Below, piece after piece: positions 9,218 through 18,032 of a stretch of DNA of 64,000 nt (position 1 is the first letter of the stretch; the number at the start of each line of letters is the position of its first letter). Below the pieces are notes generated by a model, which made no database searches, was not told the DNA's origin, and was given only the letters and a program-made list of their open reading frames with translations. Origin of the DNA: Tropicibacter alexandrii (GTDB lineage: Bacteria > Pseudomonadota > Alphaproteobacteria > Rhodobacterales > Rhodobacteraceae); the NCBI RefSeq assembly GCF_003667315.2, contig NZ_RCTZ02000019.1:17089-81088 (forward strand). The letters are read 5' to 3'. Position numbers and translations under genes: made by a program.

Positions 9218-9811
9218 ACCGGGCTCTCCGAATGCCAGACCGAGGCTGGTCTGCTGGAAACGATCCCGGAACAGTCATGAAAAATCGTTGAATTTGTCTA
9301 AACATTGAACGATCCCCGGTCGCGCCTGCGCTTGGCGCAGCGGCTTGTCCAGTGGGATGCGTGAGGGTGGGGGGAAGCGTCCTCGTTGCGTTGCGGCCCG
9401 GTGCGGCGTGCCGCGTCACCAGCCTGCCGACGGATATTCGAATGACATATCAAGCCGATGGGCCTGCAAGCCATGGTTGCGCCGGGTCGTGTCGAAACCC
9501 GCGTTTCGGGGCAGCTGGATACCCGCCAACGGCCCGTATGGAGGTCCACATCCTGTTGCTCCGGGGCGTTTGGACGCCTGTCGGTTCGGGAAGGCTGCCA
9601 CAGCGCGGCGGGCCGGGGTCGCACGCTGCTCCACGCTGCGATTCGCCCGCGCGGCGCCACGGGCGCCTGCTGCGCTGCGCCGCTGACGGACGAGAGCGCG
9701 TCGAAAACGTGCCTTCCCACGGGCGCGGGATGCGGTAAGACCCTCTGGCGGTCGGACGGGTGCAGTCCGGGGCCGCCGCAATCCCGTGTCCAGAACGAAA
9801 GCCACGTCCCG
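9218..9811. other. Intergenic region of 594 bases, no gene supported
   Basis: This gap separates a minus-strand chemoreceptor from a plus-strand Lrp-type regulator, so it must hold two outward promoters. The first 90 bases are relatively AT-rich, which fits the receptor promoter. The rest is GC-rich with several short inverted repeats. Long open frames exist on both strands, but none has a ribosome site or recognisable protein sequence. I looked for a cobalamin or other riboswitch core and found none. Confidence 0.45.
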
Positions 9812-10309
9812 GTGAAGAAGACAGCCCTCGACGCCACCGATATCCGCATCCTCAGCGCGGTGCAGGCGCATGGCCAACTCAGCAAGACCCGCCTGTCGGA
9901 AATCGTCAATATCTCGGCCACGCCCTGCTGGGCGCGACTGGATCGGCTGAAGGCGGCGGGGTTCATTCGCGGCTATCACGCCGATATCGCGCTCAACCGG
10001 GTCTGCGACTTCACGCTGGTGATGGTGACCGTGTCCCTGACCCATCACCGAAAGGCCGATTTCGACCGGTTCGAGGCGTGGGTCGCCCGCCATGACGAGA
10101 TCACCGAATGCATCGCCACCGGCGGCGGCATGGATTACGTGCTCAAGACGGTGTGTCCGACCTTGTCGGCCTTTCAGGACCTGATGCGGGAGATGCTGGA
10201 AACCGATCTGTCGGTCGACCGCTACATGACCTACATCGCGACCCGCGTGGTGAAGGCCGGGCAGCCCAACATCGCCAAGCTGGTCGGCGCGGCGGCCCGG
10301 CAAACCTGA
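9812..10309 (+). CDS. Lrp/AsnC-family transcriptional regulator
   Basis: This 165-residue regulator uses the GTG at 9812, the only credible start in frame before the conserved N-terminus; the ribosome site is weak. The N-terminal winged helix is clear: LDATDIRILSAVQAHGQLSK, then SATPCWARLDRLKAAGFI as recognition helix and wing. The C-terminal part is the RAM ligand-binding domain (VMVTVSLTHHRKADFDRFEA, TGGGMDYVLKTV). Lrp proteins form oligomers and sense amino acids or other small molecules. It converges on the PCC/ligase/thiolase operon and is divergent from the chemoreceptor. Its target is unknown. Confidence 0.88.
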   Translation: MKKTALDATDIRILSAVQAHGQLSKTRLSEIVNISATPCWARLDRLKAAGFIRGYHADIALNRVCDFTLVMVTVSLTHHRKADFDRFEAWVARHDEITECIATGGGMDYVLKTVCPTLSAFQDLMREMLETDLSVDRYMTYIATRVVKAGQPNIAKLVGAAARQT

Positions 10310-10345
10310 CGGCCCACGCCTGACCGCGGGCCGGGTCCGGTGGTG

Positions 10346-11233
10346 TCAGCGGCCCACCACCAGCATTTCGAAGGTGACAAGCACAGGGCCCTGACCACGG
10401 GTCAGACAACCGTCGAACAGGTTGCCCGCAGGATCGACACAGGCGAGGGGCAGGGCGGTGCAGACACCGTCGCGCACCATGCACCCCGCATGCAGCAGCA
10501 CTTCGGAAAGTGGGCTGTGCATGGGCGGGCCCGCGTCGAAGCCAGCCCCGATCAGGCTGCCCAGCCCGTAGATGTCGGCATCCGGCAGCCCGGCCTCTGC
10601 ACAGGCGGATTCCAGCGTCGAGTGCAGGTCCGCATGGGGGCGCACGGTCAGCAGCGCGGCGTTCATCTCGGCAAAGCAGGTGCGTGGCTCGGGTCGAAAC
10701 AGCGGGAAATGCGTTTCGGGGTCCTGCGCCACTTCGAGCCGCGCGCCGAAGATCAGCCAAGCCTCGATCGTGCACGCCTCGGCAAGGGTGCATTGATCGT
10801 TCAACAGGTGGCCCATGGCGGCGGCACCGTCATGCCACATGGCGTGGGTGTGCAGGAACCACGCGCCGTCCTTGACCCCGACAGAGGCAGTTGCCCGGTC
10901 CAGCGTGATCGCCGTGGCCTCGTGCGTGTCGCTGTACCACGCCGCGTGCTGGTCATCGGCGGGACCGTCCGGCATCACATAGCGCATCCGGTCCAGACGA
11001 ACCCCGTCGAGCAGGGCACAGGCGCCGTCGGCACCTTCCGCCTCGACCGCCTGCGCCACCGCGTCCAGCAAGGTCAGCCCGGCCGGAAGCTGCAGCGTGG
11101 CGCGCCGCGCATGACAGCGCGCCAGCGTATGGCGCCCGGCTTGTTCGGGGCCGGGATGGGTGACCCAGTCGCGGCTGTCGCCTTGGGGCATCGGCACGGC
11201 GTCCGGCCTGCGGGGGGCGGGAATCGGGCGCAT
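10346..11233 (-). CDS. PCC/PPC (DUF296) domain protein
   Basis: This protein has 295 residues and no signal peptide. The pattern LPAGLTLLDAVAQAVEAEG...GACALLDG, with later THAMWHDGAAAMGHLL and GCLTRGQGPVLVTFEMLVV, fits PCC/PPC (DUF296) domains, apparently two copies in tandem. PCC domains form trimers of uncertain function in bacteria. The His-rich THAMWHDG loop could bind metal (inference). It is the last gene of the IclR-thiolase-ligase operon, 3 bases after the ligase. A catalytic or partner role with the CoA enzymes is possible but unproven. Confidence 0.6.
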   Translation of the reverse strand: MRPIPAPRRPDAVPMPQGDSRDWVTHPGPEQAGRHTLARCHARRATLQLPAGLTLLDAVAQAVEAEGADGACALLDGVRLDRMRYVMPDGPADDQHAAWYSDTHEATAITLDRATASVGVKDGAWFLHTHAMWHDGAAAMGHLLNDQCTLAEACTIEAWLIFGARLEVAQDPETHFPLFRPEPRTCFAEMNAALLTVRPHADLHSTLESACAEAGLPDADIYGLGSLIGAGFDAGPPMHSPLSEVLLHAGCMVRDGVCTALPLACVDPAGNLFDGCLTRGQGPVLVTFEMLVVGR

Positions 11234-11236
11234 CGC

Positions 11237-12835
11237 TCAGACCCCCTCGGGCTGGGGCATCAAGCCCCGCGCGGTCAGTTCCTCGCGCACCAGTTTCTTG
11301 GTGATCTTGCCATAGGCGGTCTTGGGCATCTCATCGAGGAAGACATAGTAGCGCGGGATCTTGTATTTCGCGACGCGGCCATCGAGCCACGCGCGCAGGG
11401 CGCCTTCTTCGACCGTGGCGCCGGGTTCGGGCACGCAGACGCACAGGCCGACCTCTCCCCATCTTTGGTCCGGCACACCGAGGATCGCGACTTCGCTGAC
11501 GCCATCGATGGTCAGCAGGATTTCCTCGACTTCGCGCGGATAGACGTTGGACCCGCCCGAGATATACATGTCAGACGACCGCCCGGTGATATACAGATAC
11601 CCCTGTTCGTCCATGTGGCCCAGATCGCCGGTCAGGAACCAGCCATTGCGAAAGGCCTTGGCATTGGCGCCCGCGTCATCGAGATAGCCGGGAAAGACCG
11701 CCGGACCGATCACGCAGATCTCGCCGGTTTCATGCGGCGCGCAGATCGCGCCCTTGTCGTCCTGAATGGTCACCATCAGGCCTGTGCGCTCGACCCCGCA
11801 GGTGCCGGGTCGGGCCTCGGGCGTGTCCTCCAGAAAGTGGTCCTCGGGGCGCATGACGGTGATCGCGCCGGTGACCTCGCCCAGCCCGTAATATTGCACC
11901 AGCACCGGGCCAAGCGCTTGCAACGCGCGCTTTTGATCGGCGCGGTACATCGGCGCGCCTGCATAGATCACGTGGCGCAGGCTGGAATGGTCGAACATCT
12001 CGACCGAGGGGTCCTCGACCAGCATCTTGACGATGGTCGGCACGGTGAACATGTTGCTCACGCCCCACTCCTGCACCATCCGCCATGCCTGCGCGGGGTC
12101 AAAGCGCCCCTGCGGCAGGATCACGCTTTTGGCCCCGGCGGCGATCTGCGCCATCGCGTGGGCCGCCGCGCCATGGGACAGGGGCGCCACCACCAGCGAG
12201 GCATCGCGCGCGGACAGCCCCGGCATCAGGTCGTTCATGTGGTTGAGGATGGTAAAGGTCATCTGACCGTGGGTCAGCACCACGGCCTTGGGCCGCCCAG
12301 TGGACCCAGAGGTGAAGAACAGCCAGCAGGGATCGTCGCGGCTGACATCCGCATTCGGGAAATCGGTGCCAAGGTGGCGGTCCACCAAATCCTCGTAGCC
12401 ATGCGCGCCGGGCAGGTCACCGATGGCGATGACGTGATCCACGAGACCGGCGCAGGCTTCGGCATGGCCGGGAAACGCATCCTCGACGAAGATCGCGCGC
12501 GCCTTGGATTTCTGGCACTGGTAAGCGACCTCGTCCGTGCCCTGACGGAAGTTGGCGGGGGCCCAGACCAGCCCCGCGCGGAACACCGCCATCATGATTT
12601 CCAGCATCTGGTTGTTGTTGGCCGATTGCACCAACACGGTGTCGCCCTTGGCCAGCCCCAGATCGTGCCGCAGCGCATGGGCCAAGGCACTGACCCGCGC
12701 GTCGAACTGCGCCCAGGTCCATGTCTGGTCATCGTAAACGGTCGCCACCGCGTCGGGCTGCTTGCGCGCCTGTTTCGTCAGGAAATAGGCGATGTTCGGG
12801 ACGCGGGTGCTGCTGGGCCATGCCGTGCCGCTCAT
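11237..12835 (-). CDS. AMP-forming acyl-CoA synthetase (ANL family)
   Basis: This 532-residue ligase has the full ANL signature: the ATP-binding loop LFFTSGSTGRPKAVVLTHG (about 172-190), the adenylate motif QYYGLGEVTG, the hinge GWFLTGDLGHMDEQGYLYITGR and the C-terminal lysine in PKTAYGKITKKLV. It makes an acyl-CoA from a carboxylic acid, ATP and CoA in the cytoplasm. The acid cannot be named; the SDR, thiolase and TRAP transporter nearby suggest a dicarboxylate-like or side-chain acid that enters by TRAP. The start overlaps the thiolase stop by 4 bases. Confidence 0.9.
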   Translation of the reverse strand: MSGTAWPSSTRVPNIAYFLTKQARKQPDAVATVYDDQTWTWAQFDARVSALAHALRHDLGLAKGDTVLVQSANNNQMLEIMMAVFRAGLVWAPANFRQGTDEVAYQCQKSKARAIFVEDAFPGHAEACAGLVDHVIAIGDLPGAHGYEDLVDRHLGTDFPNADVSRDDPCWLFFTSGSTGRPKAVVLTHGQMTFTILNHMNDLMPGLSARDASLVVAPLSHGAAAHAMAQIAAGAKSVILPQGRFDPAQAWRMVQEWGVSNMFTVPTIVKMLVEDPSVEMFDHSSLRHVIYAGAPMYRADQKRALQALGPVLVQYYGLGEVTGAITVMRPEDHFLEDTPEARPGTCGVERTGLMVTIQDDKGAICAPHETGEICVIGPAVFPGYLDDAGANAKAFRNGWFLTGDLGHMDEQGYLYITGRSSDMYISGGSNVYPREVEEILLTIDGVSEVAILGVPDQRWGEVGLCVCVPEPGATVEEGALRAWLDGRVAKYKIPRYYVFLDEMPKTAYGKITKKLVREELTARGLMPQPEGV

Positions 12836-14010
12836 TTCACGCGCTCCAGAATCGAGGTGTAATTCGCCACCGCCGCGCCGCCCATGTTGAACACGCCAGC
12901 CAGCGTTGCGCCGTCCTTCTGCATCTCGCCCGCCGTTTCGGTCAGCTGCATCGCCGCCATGATATGCATCGACACGCCGGTCGCGCCCAGCGGATGCCCG
13001 CGCGCCTTCAGCCCGCCCGACAGGTTCACCGGCAGCTTGCCATCGGCTTGCGTGATGCCGTCGCGGATCACCCGGTGGCCTTGCCCCGGTTCGGCCAGCC
13101 CCATCGCCTCGTATTCCAGCATCTCGGCGATGGTGAAACAGTCATGCGTCTCGACCAGATCGAGATCATCGAGCGTGATCGCCGCGTCCTCCAACGCGCC
13201 TTTCCACGCCCGCGCCGCCCCGTCGAAGGAATAGGGGGCAGGCCGCCGCGACAGCGCCATGAAGTCATTGGCATGGCTGCGCGCGCGAAAACGCACGGCC
13301 TTGCCCATGGTCTCTGCCGTTTCGGCATCGCAGACCACCATCACCGCCGCCCCGTCGGAAATCAGCGAGCAATCGGACCGCCGCAAAGGCCCGGCGACCA
13401 GCGGGTTCTTGTCGCTGACGGTGTTGCAGAAGTCGAAGCCGAAATCCTTGTGCATATGCGCCACGGGGTTCTTCATCGCGTTGTGGTGGTTCTTGGCCGA
13501 GATCATCGCCAGCGCGTCGGACTGATCCCCGTAGGCCTGAAAATAGCTTTGAGCGATATGGCCGAACACGCCCGCGAAACCGGGGGTGAAGTGCCCCTCT
13601 TCCGGCGTGTAGCTGCCCATCAGCATCAGCGCCGCCGCATCCGCAGGCGGGATCGTCGTCATCTTTTCGACGCCCACCACCAGCGCGATCCGGCCCCGGC
13701 CAGACTGGACGAAATCCAGCGCGGAATACAGCGCCGCCGACCCGGTGGCGCAGGCGTTTTCCAGTTTCGACGCGGGCACATGCGCCAGTTCCGGCACCGC
13801 CATGCCGACCAGCCCTGCCTCGAACGCCTGCGGGACAAAGCCGCCGTTGAACGTGCCGACAAAGATGCCGTCGATATCGGCGGCGGTGATCCCGGCATCC
13901 TCCAATGCGGCGGGGACGGTGGCCTTGATCAGGCTTTCGGTATCGGGACAGTCGTCCAGCTTGCCGAATTTGGAATGCGCCCAGCCGATCACGCAGGGTT
14001 GGTGTGTCAT
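12832..14010 (-). CDS. SCPx-type thiolase family protein
   Basis: This 392-residue protein starts at 14010 behind GAAGGAG. It belongs to the SCPx/acetyl-CoA acetyltransferase branch of thiolases. The acyl-accepting cysteine is Cys87 in ENACATGSAAL, and the catalytic histidine lies in GGLKARGHPLGATG near residue 345. A further conserved block is LVETHDCFTIAEML. These enzymes cleave 3-ketoacyl-CoA, often with branched, steroid or aromatic side chains. Many SCPx thiolases need a DUF35 partner, and none is present; the only extra gene in this operon is the PCC protein. Confidence 0.88.
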   Translation of the reverse strand: MTHQPCVIGWAHSKFGKLDDCPDTESLIKATVPAALEDAGITAADIDGIFVGTFNGGFVPQAFEAGLVGMAVPELAHVPASKLENACATGSAALYSALDFVQSGRGRIALVVGVEKMTTIPPADAAALMLMGSYTPEEGHFTPGFAGVFGHIAQSYFQAYGDQSDALAMISAKNHHNAMKNPVAHMHKDFGFDFCNTVSDKNPLVAGPLRRSDCSLISDGAAVMVVCDAETAETMGKAVRFRARSHANDFMALSRRPAPYSFDGAARAWKGALEDAAITLDDLDLVETHDCFTIAEMLEYEAMGLAEPGQGHRVIRDGITQADGKLPVNLSGGLKARGHPLGATGVSMHIMAAMQLTETAGEMQKDGATLAGVFNMGGAAVANYTSILERVK

Positions 14011-14021
14011 GGTCGTCTCCT

Positions 14022-14810
14022 TCAGGTGGGGCGTTTGGGGTGCAGGCGCGCCTCTATGCGGGCGGCCTCGGTCTTCAGCATGTCGGCCAGTTCGGGTTGG
14101 CGGTCCGGGGTCATGCGGCTGTCGATGGCGGCGATGGACACCGCGCCAAGCGCCGCGCCCGAAGCTCCGCGCACCGGCACGCCGATGGCCCATGAATTGG
14201 CGACATACATGCCGGGGTTCAGGCTCCATCCCCGGGTGCGGGCGATGGCCAGTTCGCCGTGCAGAAAGGCGTCGTCGAAGCCGGGGAAATGCGTCGCGCG
14301 TTCGGCGCGGGTGGCGTCGAGCACCTCTTGCGCCTCGGCCTCGGGCAGGGCGGACAGGATGGCCATTGCGCCTGCGCCGACGCCCAAGGGATGCCGCGCG
14401 CCCGGTTGCAACACATGGGTGCGAATCGGAAACGCGCCCTCTTCGCGGTGCAGGCAGACCGCGTGCGCGCCGCGCCGGATCGAGATGAAGCTGCTGTCGC
14501 CGCTGGCATCGGCCAGCCTCAGCAGGCTGTCCATCGACACATCGAGCAGCGTGTGCCGCCGCGCCGCGCTGGTGCCCGCGATCAGGCATTCCGGGCCGGG
14601 ATAATAGCCGCCCTCGGCGCTTTGCTCGACATAGCCCGACCGGATCAGCGCCAGCAGAATGCGCCGCACGGTGGGGCGCGACAGGCCGGTTTCGCGGGTC
14701 AGCACAGGCATCGGCACCTCATCGCCACCCTGCGACGAGATCAACGACAGCAGCATCAACGCCCGGTCGATGCTTTGGCTGCCTGCGGCTGATTTTCCCT
14801 GCATATCCAT
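14022..14810 (-). CDS. IclR-family transcriptional regulator
   Basis: This 262-residue protein has an N-terminal winged helix-turn-helix (QSIDRALMLLSLISSQGG, then TRETGLSRPTVRRILLALIRS) and a C-terminal effector-binding domain (GVGAGAMAILSALPEAEA, VSIAAIDSRM). The start at 14810 sits 11 bases after AGGAGG. A palindrome overlaps the start codon, and a near copy lies 140 bases upstream. It is the first gene of its operon and is divergent from the TRAP operon, so autoregulation plus control of both sides is likely (inference). The effector is probably the imported substrate or a product of it. Confidence 0.92.
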   Translation of the reverse strand: MDMQGKSAAGSQSIDRALMLLSLISSQGGDEVPMPVLTRETGLSRPTVRRILLALIRSGYVEQSAEGGYYPGPECLIAGTSAARRHTLLDVSMDSLLRLADASGDSSFISIRRGAHAVCLHREEGAFPIRTHVLQPGARHPLGVGAGAMAILSALPEAEAQEVLDATRAERATHFPGFDDAFLHGELAIARTRGWSLNPGMYVANSWAIGVPVRGASGAALGAVSIAAIDSRMTPDRQPELADMLKTEAARIEARLHPKRPT

Positions 14811-14819
14811 ATTATGGAC
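14805..14819. promoter_or_regulatory. Proximal IclR operator candidate
   Basis: The core TCCATA-T-TATGGA is a perfect palindrome with 6-bp arms that overlaps the iclR start codon. The length and layout fit IclR-family sites. The 13-base run GCATATCCATATT starting at 14801 recurs exactly at 14941. Confidence 0.6.
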
Positions 14820-14944
14820 ATCCTCCTGAAAATATTTATGGCGGGCATGGGTTGCAAACTCAAGCGAAAACCATGTTGCACCGCAGCGATGAATCTGGGT
14901 TTACAGTCGGCAAATCAAAAACCTATCCTACACCCAGAACGCAT

Positions 14945-14959
14945 ATCCATATTGTGGAT
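14945..14959. promoter_or_regulatory. Distal IclR operator candidate
   Basis: ATCCATATTGTGGAT is a palindrome with one mismatch. It matches the proximal site at 13 of 15 positions and lies exactly 140 bp from it, between iclR and the TRAP operon. Two sites this far apart would allow looping or separate control of the two promoters (inference). Confidence 0.6.
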
Positions 14960-15045
14960 GCATCGGGAGTCCGGTCGGGGCGCATCACGCCGCTCTGGCA
15001 AGGGAACGAAAGGCCGGGCAACCGGCGCAGAGTGGAGGAGAAACC

Positions 15046-16071
15046 ATGAAACGCACCCTGATGGCAGCCGTCGCTGCCGCAACGCTGACCTTGCCCGCCC
15101 ATGCGCGCGACATCGAGATGCAGTCGATCTATCCCGGCACGCTGCCGCTTTTGGGCTCGTCCGGCGCGGAACTGGGCGGGCGCGTGTCCGCGATCACCGG
15201 CGGCGAGCTGAACTTCGTCTTCCGCAATCCGGGCGAGATCGTTGCGGGCAACGAGATCTGGGACGCTCTGTCCACCGGCGCCATCGAGGCGGCGTGGTAC
15301 AGCCCCGGTTTCGCCGAAGGCGTGGTGCCGAGCGCCTCGCTGTTCACCGCCTTCCCCTTTGGCCCGGATGTGCGCGAATATACCGCGTGGTGGTACAATG
15401 GCGGCGGCTACGAGCTGTGGAACGAGATTTCCGCCCCCTACAACATCCATTCGGAACTATGCTCGATCCTCGCCCCCGAGGCGTCCGGCTGGTTCAAGGA
15501 GCCGATCAATTCGCCCGAAGACCTGAAGGGCAAGAAGATGCGGATCTTCGGCCTTGGCGCCGCCGTCATGGAAAAGCTGGGCGTGGCCGCGCAGTCCATG
15601 CCGCCCGCCGACACCATGAGCGCTCTGAATCTCGGCACCATCGACGCGGCCGAGATGTCCTTCCCGGCGATCGACTATGCGCTGGGCATGTATGAGCACG
15701 CCAAGCACCTGTATTTCCCGGGCTGGCACCAGCAGACCTCGCTCATCGTGTTCATGATGAACACCGACAGCTGGAACGCACTGTCCGACCGCGACCGCGC
15801 CGCCATTCAGGAAGTCTGCGCCGGCAACGTTGCCCGCACCACCGCGCAGGGCGAGGCCATCGAACTGGAGCCGCTGGCCAAGATGCAGAACGATCACGGC
15901 GTGACCGTGCATCGCTGGTCCGACGAGATGTTGCAGACCTTCTCGGACACCTGGGACGAGGTCGTGGCCGAAAAGACCGCCGAAAGCGCCGAATTCAAGC
16001 GCGTCTGGGACCACATCCAAGCCTTCCGCACCGACTACGCCCAGTGGAAAGATCTGGGCTACGTCGACTGA
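15046..16071 (+). CDS. TRAP transporter solute-binding protein (DctP family)
   Basis: This 341-residue periplasmic protein follows GGAGGAG. A signal peptide is evident (MKRTLMAAVAAATLTLPAHA, cut before RDIEM). Family features include the strand ELNFVFRNPGEIVAGNEIWD, the region LKGKKMRIFGLGAAVMEKLG with the conserved arginine that usually binds a substrate carboxylate, and TIDAAEMSFPAIDY. Most relatives bind carboxylic acids such as dicarboxylates or keto acids. It is the first gene of the operon dctP-Q-M-SDR, divergent from iclR, so the ligand is probably the acid metabolised by the neighbouring ligase and thiolase. Confidence 0.93.
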   Translation: MKRTLMAAVAAATLTLPAHARDIEMQSIYPGTLPLLGSSGAELGGRVSAITGGELNFVFRNPGEIVAGNEIWDALSTGAIEAAWYSPGFAEGVVPSASLFTAFPFGPDVREYTAWWYNGGGYELWNEISAPYNIHSELCSILAPEASGWFKEPINSPEDLKGKKMRIFGLGAAVMEKLGVAAQSMPPADTMSALNLGTIDAAEMSFPAIDYALGMYEHAKHLYFPGWHQQTSLIVFMMNTDSWNALSDRDRAAIQEVCAGNVARTTAQGEAIELEPLAKMQNDHGVTVHRWSDEMLQTFSDTWDEVVAEKTAESAEFKRVWDHIQAFRTDYAQWKDLGYVD

Positions 16072-16083
16072 CCTGACCCGCGT

Positions 16084-16101
16084 GCGAGGGGAAACCCTCG
16101 C
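16084..16101 (+). promoter_or_regulatory. Intercistronic stem-loop between TRAP genes
   Basis: A 7-bp stem GCGAGGG/CCCTCGC is capped by a GAAA tetraloop. It lies just after the binding-protein stop and before the small permease gene. It has no T-run. Such hairpins often stabilise the binding-protein part of the mRNA so it is made in excess (inference). Confidence 0.5.
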
Positions 16102-16121
16102 GCGCAACCTCGGAGGCCCCC

Positions 16122-16658
16122 ATGCAAACCTGCCTGACCCTGTCCCGCTGGCTGGCCCTGCCATGCCGGTGGTTTGCCGCCCTGTGCGGGGCGCTTTTGC
16201 TGATCCTCGCGGCGGTGATCTTGTATGACGTGATCGGACGGCGCTTTTTCATGACCGGGTCGTTCAAGCTGCAAGAGCTGGAATGGCACCTGCATGGCGC
16301 GATTGCAGTGCTGGGCTTCGGCTATGCCTATCTGAAGGACGCGCATGTGCGCATCGACATCTTTGCCGAGAAGATCGGCGAGCGTCGCCGCGTCTGGTGG
16401 GAGCTGGTCGCGATTGTTCTCTTCCTGCTGCCGTTCATGGGCTTGCTGCTGTGGTACGGCTATGACTTTGCCGAGCGGTCGTTCCTGCGCGGCGAGACCT
16501 CCAATGGTGGCGTCGGCCTGTCGCATCGCTGGATCATCAAGTCGACCATCCCGCTGGCGGCCCTGCTGACGATCCTTGGCGGCCTGTCCGTTGCGCTGCG
16601 CTGCATCGTGACGCTTTACCGGCCCGACCTGCAACCGACCCCATTCGAGGCCGACTGA
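16122..16658 (+). CDS. TRAP transporter small permease (DctQ family)
   Basis: This 178-residue inner-membrane protein has four predicted helices: WFAALCGALLLILAAVILYD, AIAVLGFGYAYLKDAHVRID, LVAIVLFLLPFMGLLLWYGY and KSTIPLAALLTILGGLSVAL. The DctQ pattern ELEWHLHGAIAVLGFGYAYL and the DAHVRID motif are present. It pairs with the large permease and uses the sodium or proton gradient to take up the acid presented by the binding protein. A GGAGG ribosome site precedes the start. Its stop overlaps the next start (TGATG). Confidence 0.92.
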   Translation: MQTCLTLSRWLALPCRWFAALCGALLLILAAVILYDVIGRRFFMTGSFKLQELEWHLHGAIAVLGFGYAYLKDAHVRIDIFAEKIGERRRVWWELVAIVLFLLPFMGLLLWYGYDFAERSFLRGETSNGGVGLSHRWIIKSTIPLAALLTILGGLSVALRCIVTLYRPDLQPTPFEAD

Positions 16659-18022
16659 TGGAATACCTGATCGACTTTTTGCCGGGCTTCATGTTCCTGG
16701 CGCTGATCCTTGGCCTGTTCTCCAGCCTGCCGGTAGGGATCATGCTGATGGGCGTGACGCTGATCTTCGGCGTGATCGCGCTGAGCCTTGGGGAAATGCG
16801 CGCCGCCCAGATCACCCTTCTGCCCAACCGCATCTATGGCGGCATCATCGAGAATCCGGTTCTGGTCGCGGCACCCATGTTCGTCTTCATGGGGCTGGTG
16901 CTGGAAAAGACCCGCGTCGCCGATGACTTGCTGATCGCCCTGCAAAAGCTGCTGCGGGTGGTGCCGGGTGGTCTGGCCTTGGCGGTGACCTTGGTGGGTA
17001 CGATTCTGGCGGCGGCGACCGGCATCATCGGCGCATCCGTCGTCATGCTGACCGCTCTGGCGCTGCCGACGATGATCGCGCGGGGCTATTCGCCCTCGCT
17101 CGCCGCAGGCACCATCGCCAGCGCCGGGACGCTGGGCATCCTGATCCCGCCTTCGGTCATGCTGGTCTTCATGGGAGATCTTCTGACGCTGAACCTTGCC
17201 AAGCTGTTCGTCGCCGCGCTTCTGCCGGGGCTGGTGCTGGCGGGGCTGTATCTGGTCTATATCGTCGTGATCGCGGCGCTGCGCCCCGAGATGGCCCCCA
17301 AAGCCCCCCGCGACGGGACCGAAAAATTCGACGGCTGGGGCGAGATCGTCCTGTCGCTGGGCCTGCCTTTCCTGCTGATCGTTGCGGTGCTCGGCTCGAT
17401 CCTTGGTGGTATCGCCACGCCGACTGAGGCGTCCGGTGTTGGCGCGGTCGCGGCGCTGATCCTTGGGCTGGTCCGCGGGCGGCTGAACTGGACGGCGCTG
17501 AGCAGTGCCATGGACGGATCGGTGCGCACGATTTCCATGCTGTTCTTCATTTTCGTCGGCGCGACGGCGTTTTCCTATGTCTTCCGCCTGATCGGGGGCG
17601 AGCATTTCATCGTCACCACCGCGCGCAGCCTGTCATTCGGCGACTGGGGACTGCTCATGATGATGATGGTCATGATCTTCATCATGGGATTCTTCTTCGA
17701 CTGGATCGAGATCACGCTGATCATGCTGCCGATCTTTGCGCCGATCGTCAAAACCATGCATTTCGGCGACCATGTCGCCAGCGCCGACATGATCTACTGG
17801 TTCGCGATCCTCGTGGCGGTGAACCTGCAAACGTCCTTCCTGACGCCGCCTTTCGGCTTTGCGCTGTTCTATCTCAAGGGGGCGGGCGGCGCGCATATCA
17901 CCATGGCGCAGATCTATCGCGGGATCATTCCATTCGTTCTGGTGCAGCTTGGCGCGTTGGGGCTGTTCCTGTGGCAGCCGCAGATTGTGACATGGCTGCC
18001 CGGTGTCCTGCTTGGCAATTGA
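16658..18022 (+). CDS. TRAP transporter large permease (DctM family)
   Basis: This 454-residue DctM-type protein has about 12 hydrophobic segments and typical family loops: NPVLVAAPMFVFMGLVLEKT near the start, SAGTLGILIPPSVMLVFMGD in the middle and LQTSFLTPPFGFALFYLKG near the end. It forms the transport channel with DctQ. Its start overlaps the dctQ stop by one base, so translation is coupled. The SDR gene follows 10 bases after its stop. Confidence 0.94.
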   Translation: MEYLIDFLPGFMFLALILGLFSSLPVGIMLMGVTLIFGVIALSLGEMRAAQITLLPNRIYGGIIENPVLVAAPMFVFMGLVLEKTRVADDLLIALQKLLRVVPGGLALAVTLVGTILAAATGIIGASVVMLTALALPTMIARGYSPSLAAGTIASAGTLGILIPPSVMLVFMGDLLTLNLAKLFVAALLPGLVLAGLYLVYIVVIAALRPEMAPKAPRDGTEKFDGWGEIVLSLGLPFLLIVAVLGSILGGIATPTEASGVGAVAALILGLVRGRLNWTALSSAMDGSVRTISMLFFIFVGATAFSYVFRLIGGEHFIVTTARSLSFGDWGLLMMMMVMIFIMGFFFDWIEITLIMLPIFAPIVKTMHFGDHVASADMIYWFAILVAVNLQTSFLTPPFGFALFYLKGAGGAHITMAQIYRGIIPFVLVQLGALGLFLWQPQIVTWLPGVLLGN

Positions 18023-18032
18023 GGGTTCAAAG

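Noticed and set aside
9218..9811. A cobalamin or similar riboswitch in the long gap before the Lrp gene
   Set aside because: The region is GC-rich with hairpins, but I could not find conserved core sequences of any class, and the flanking genes give no metabolic reason for one.
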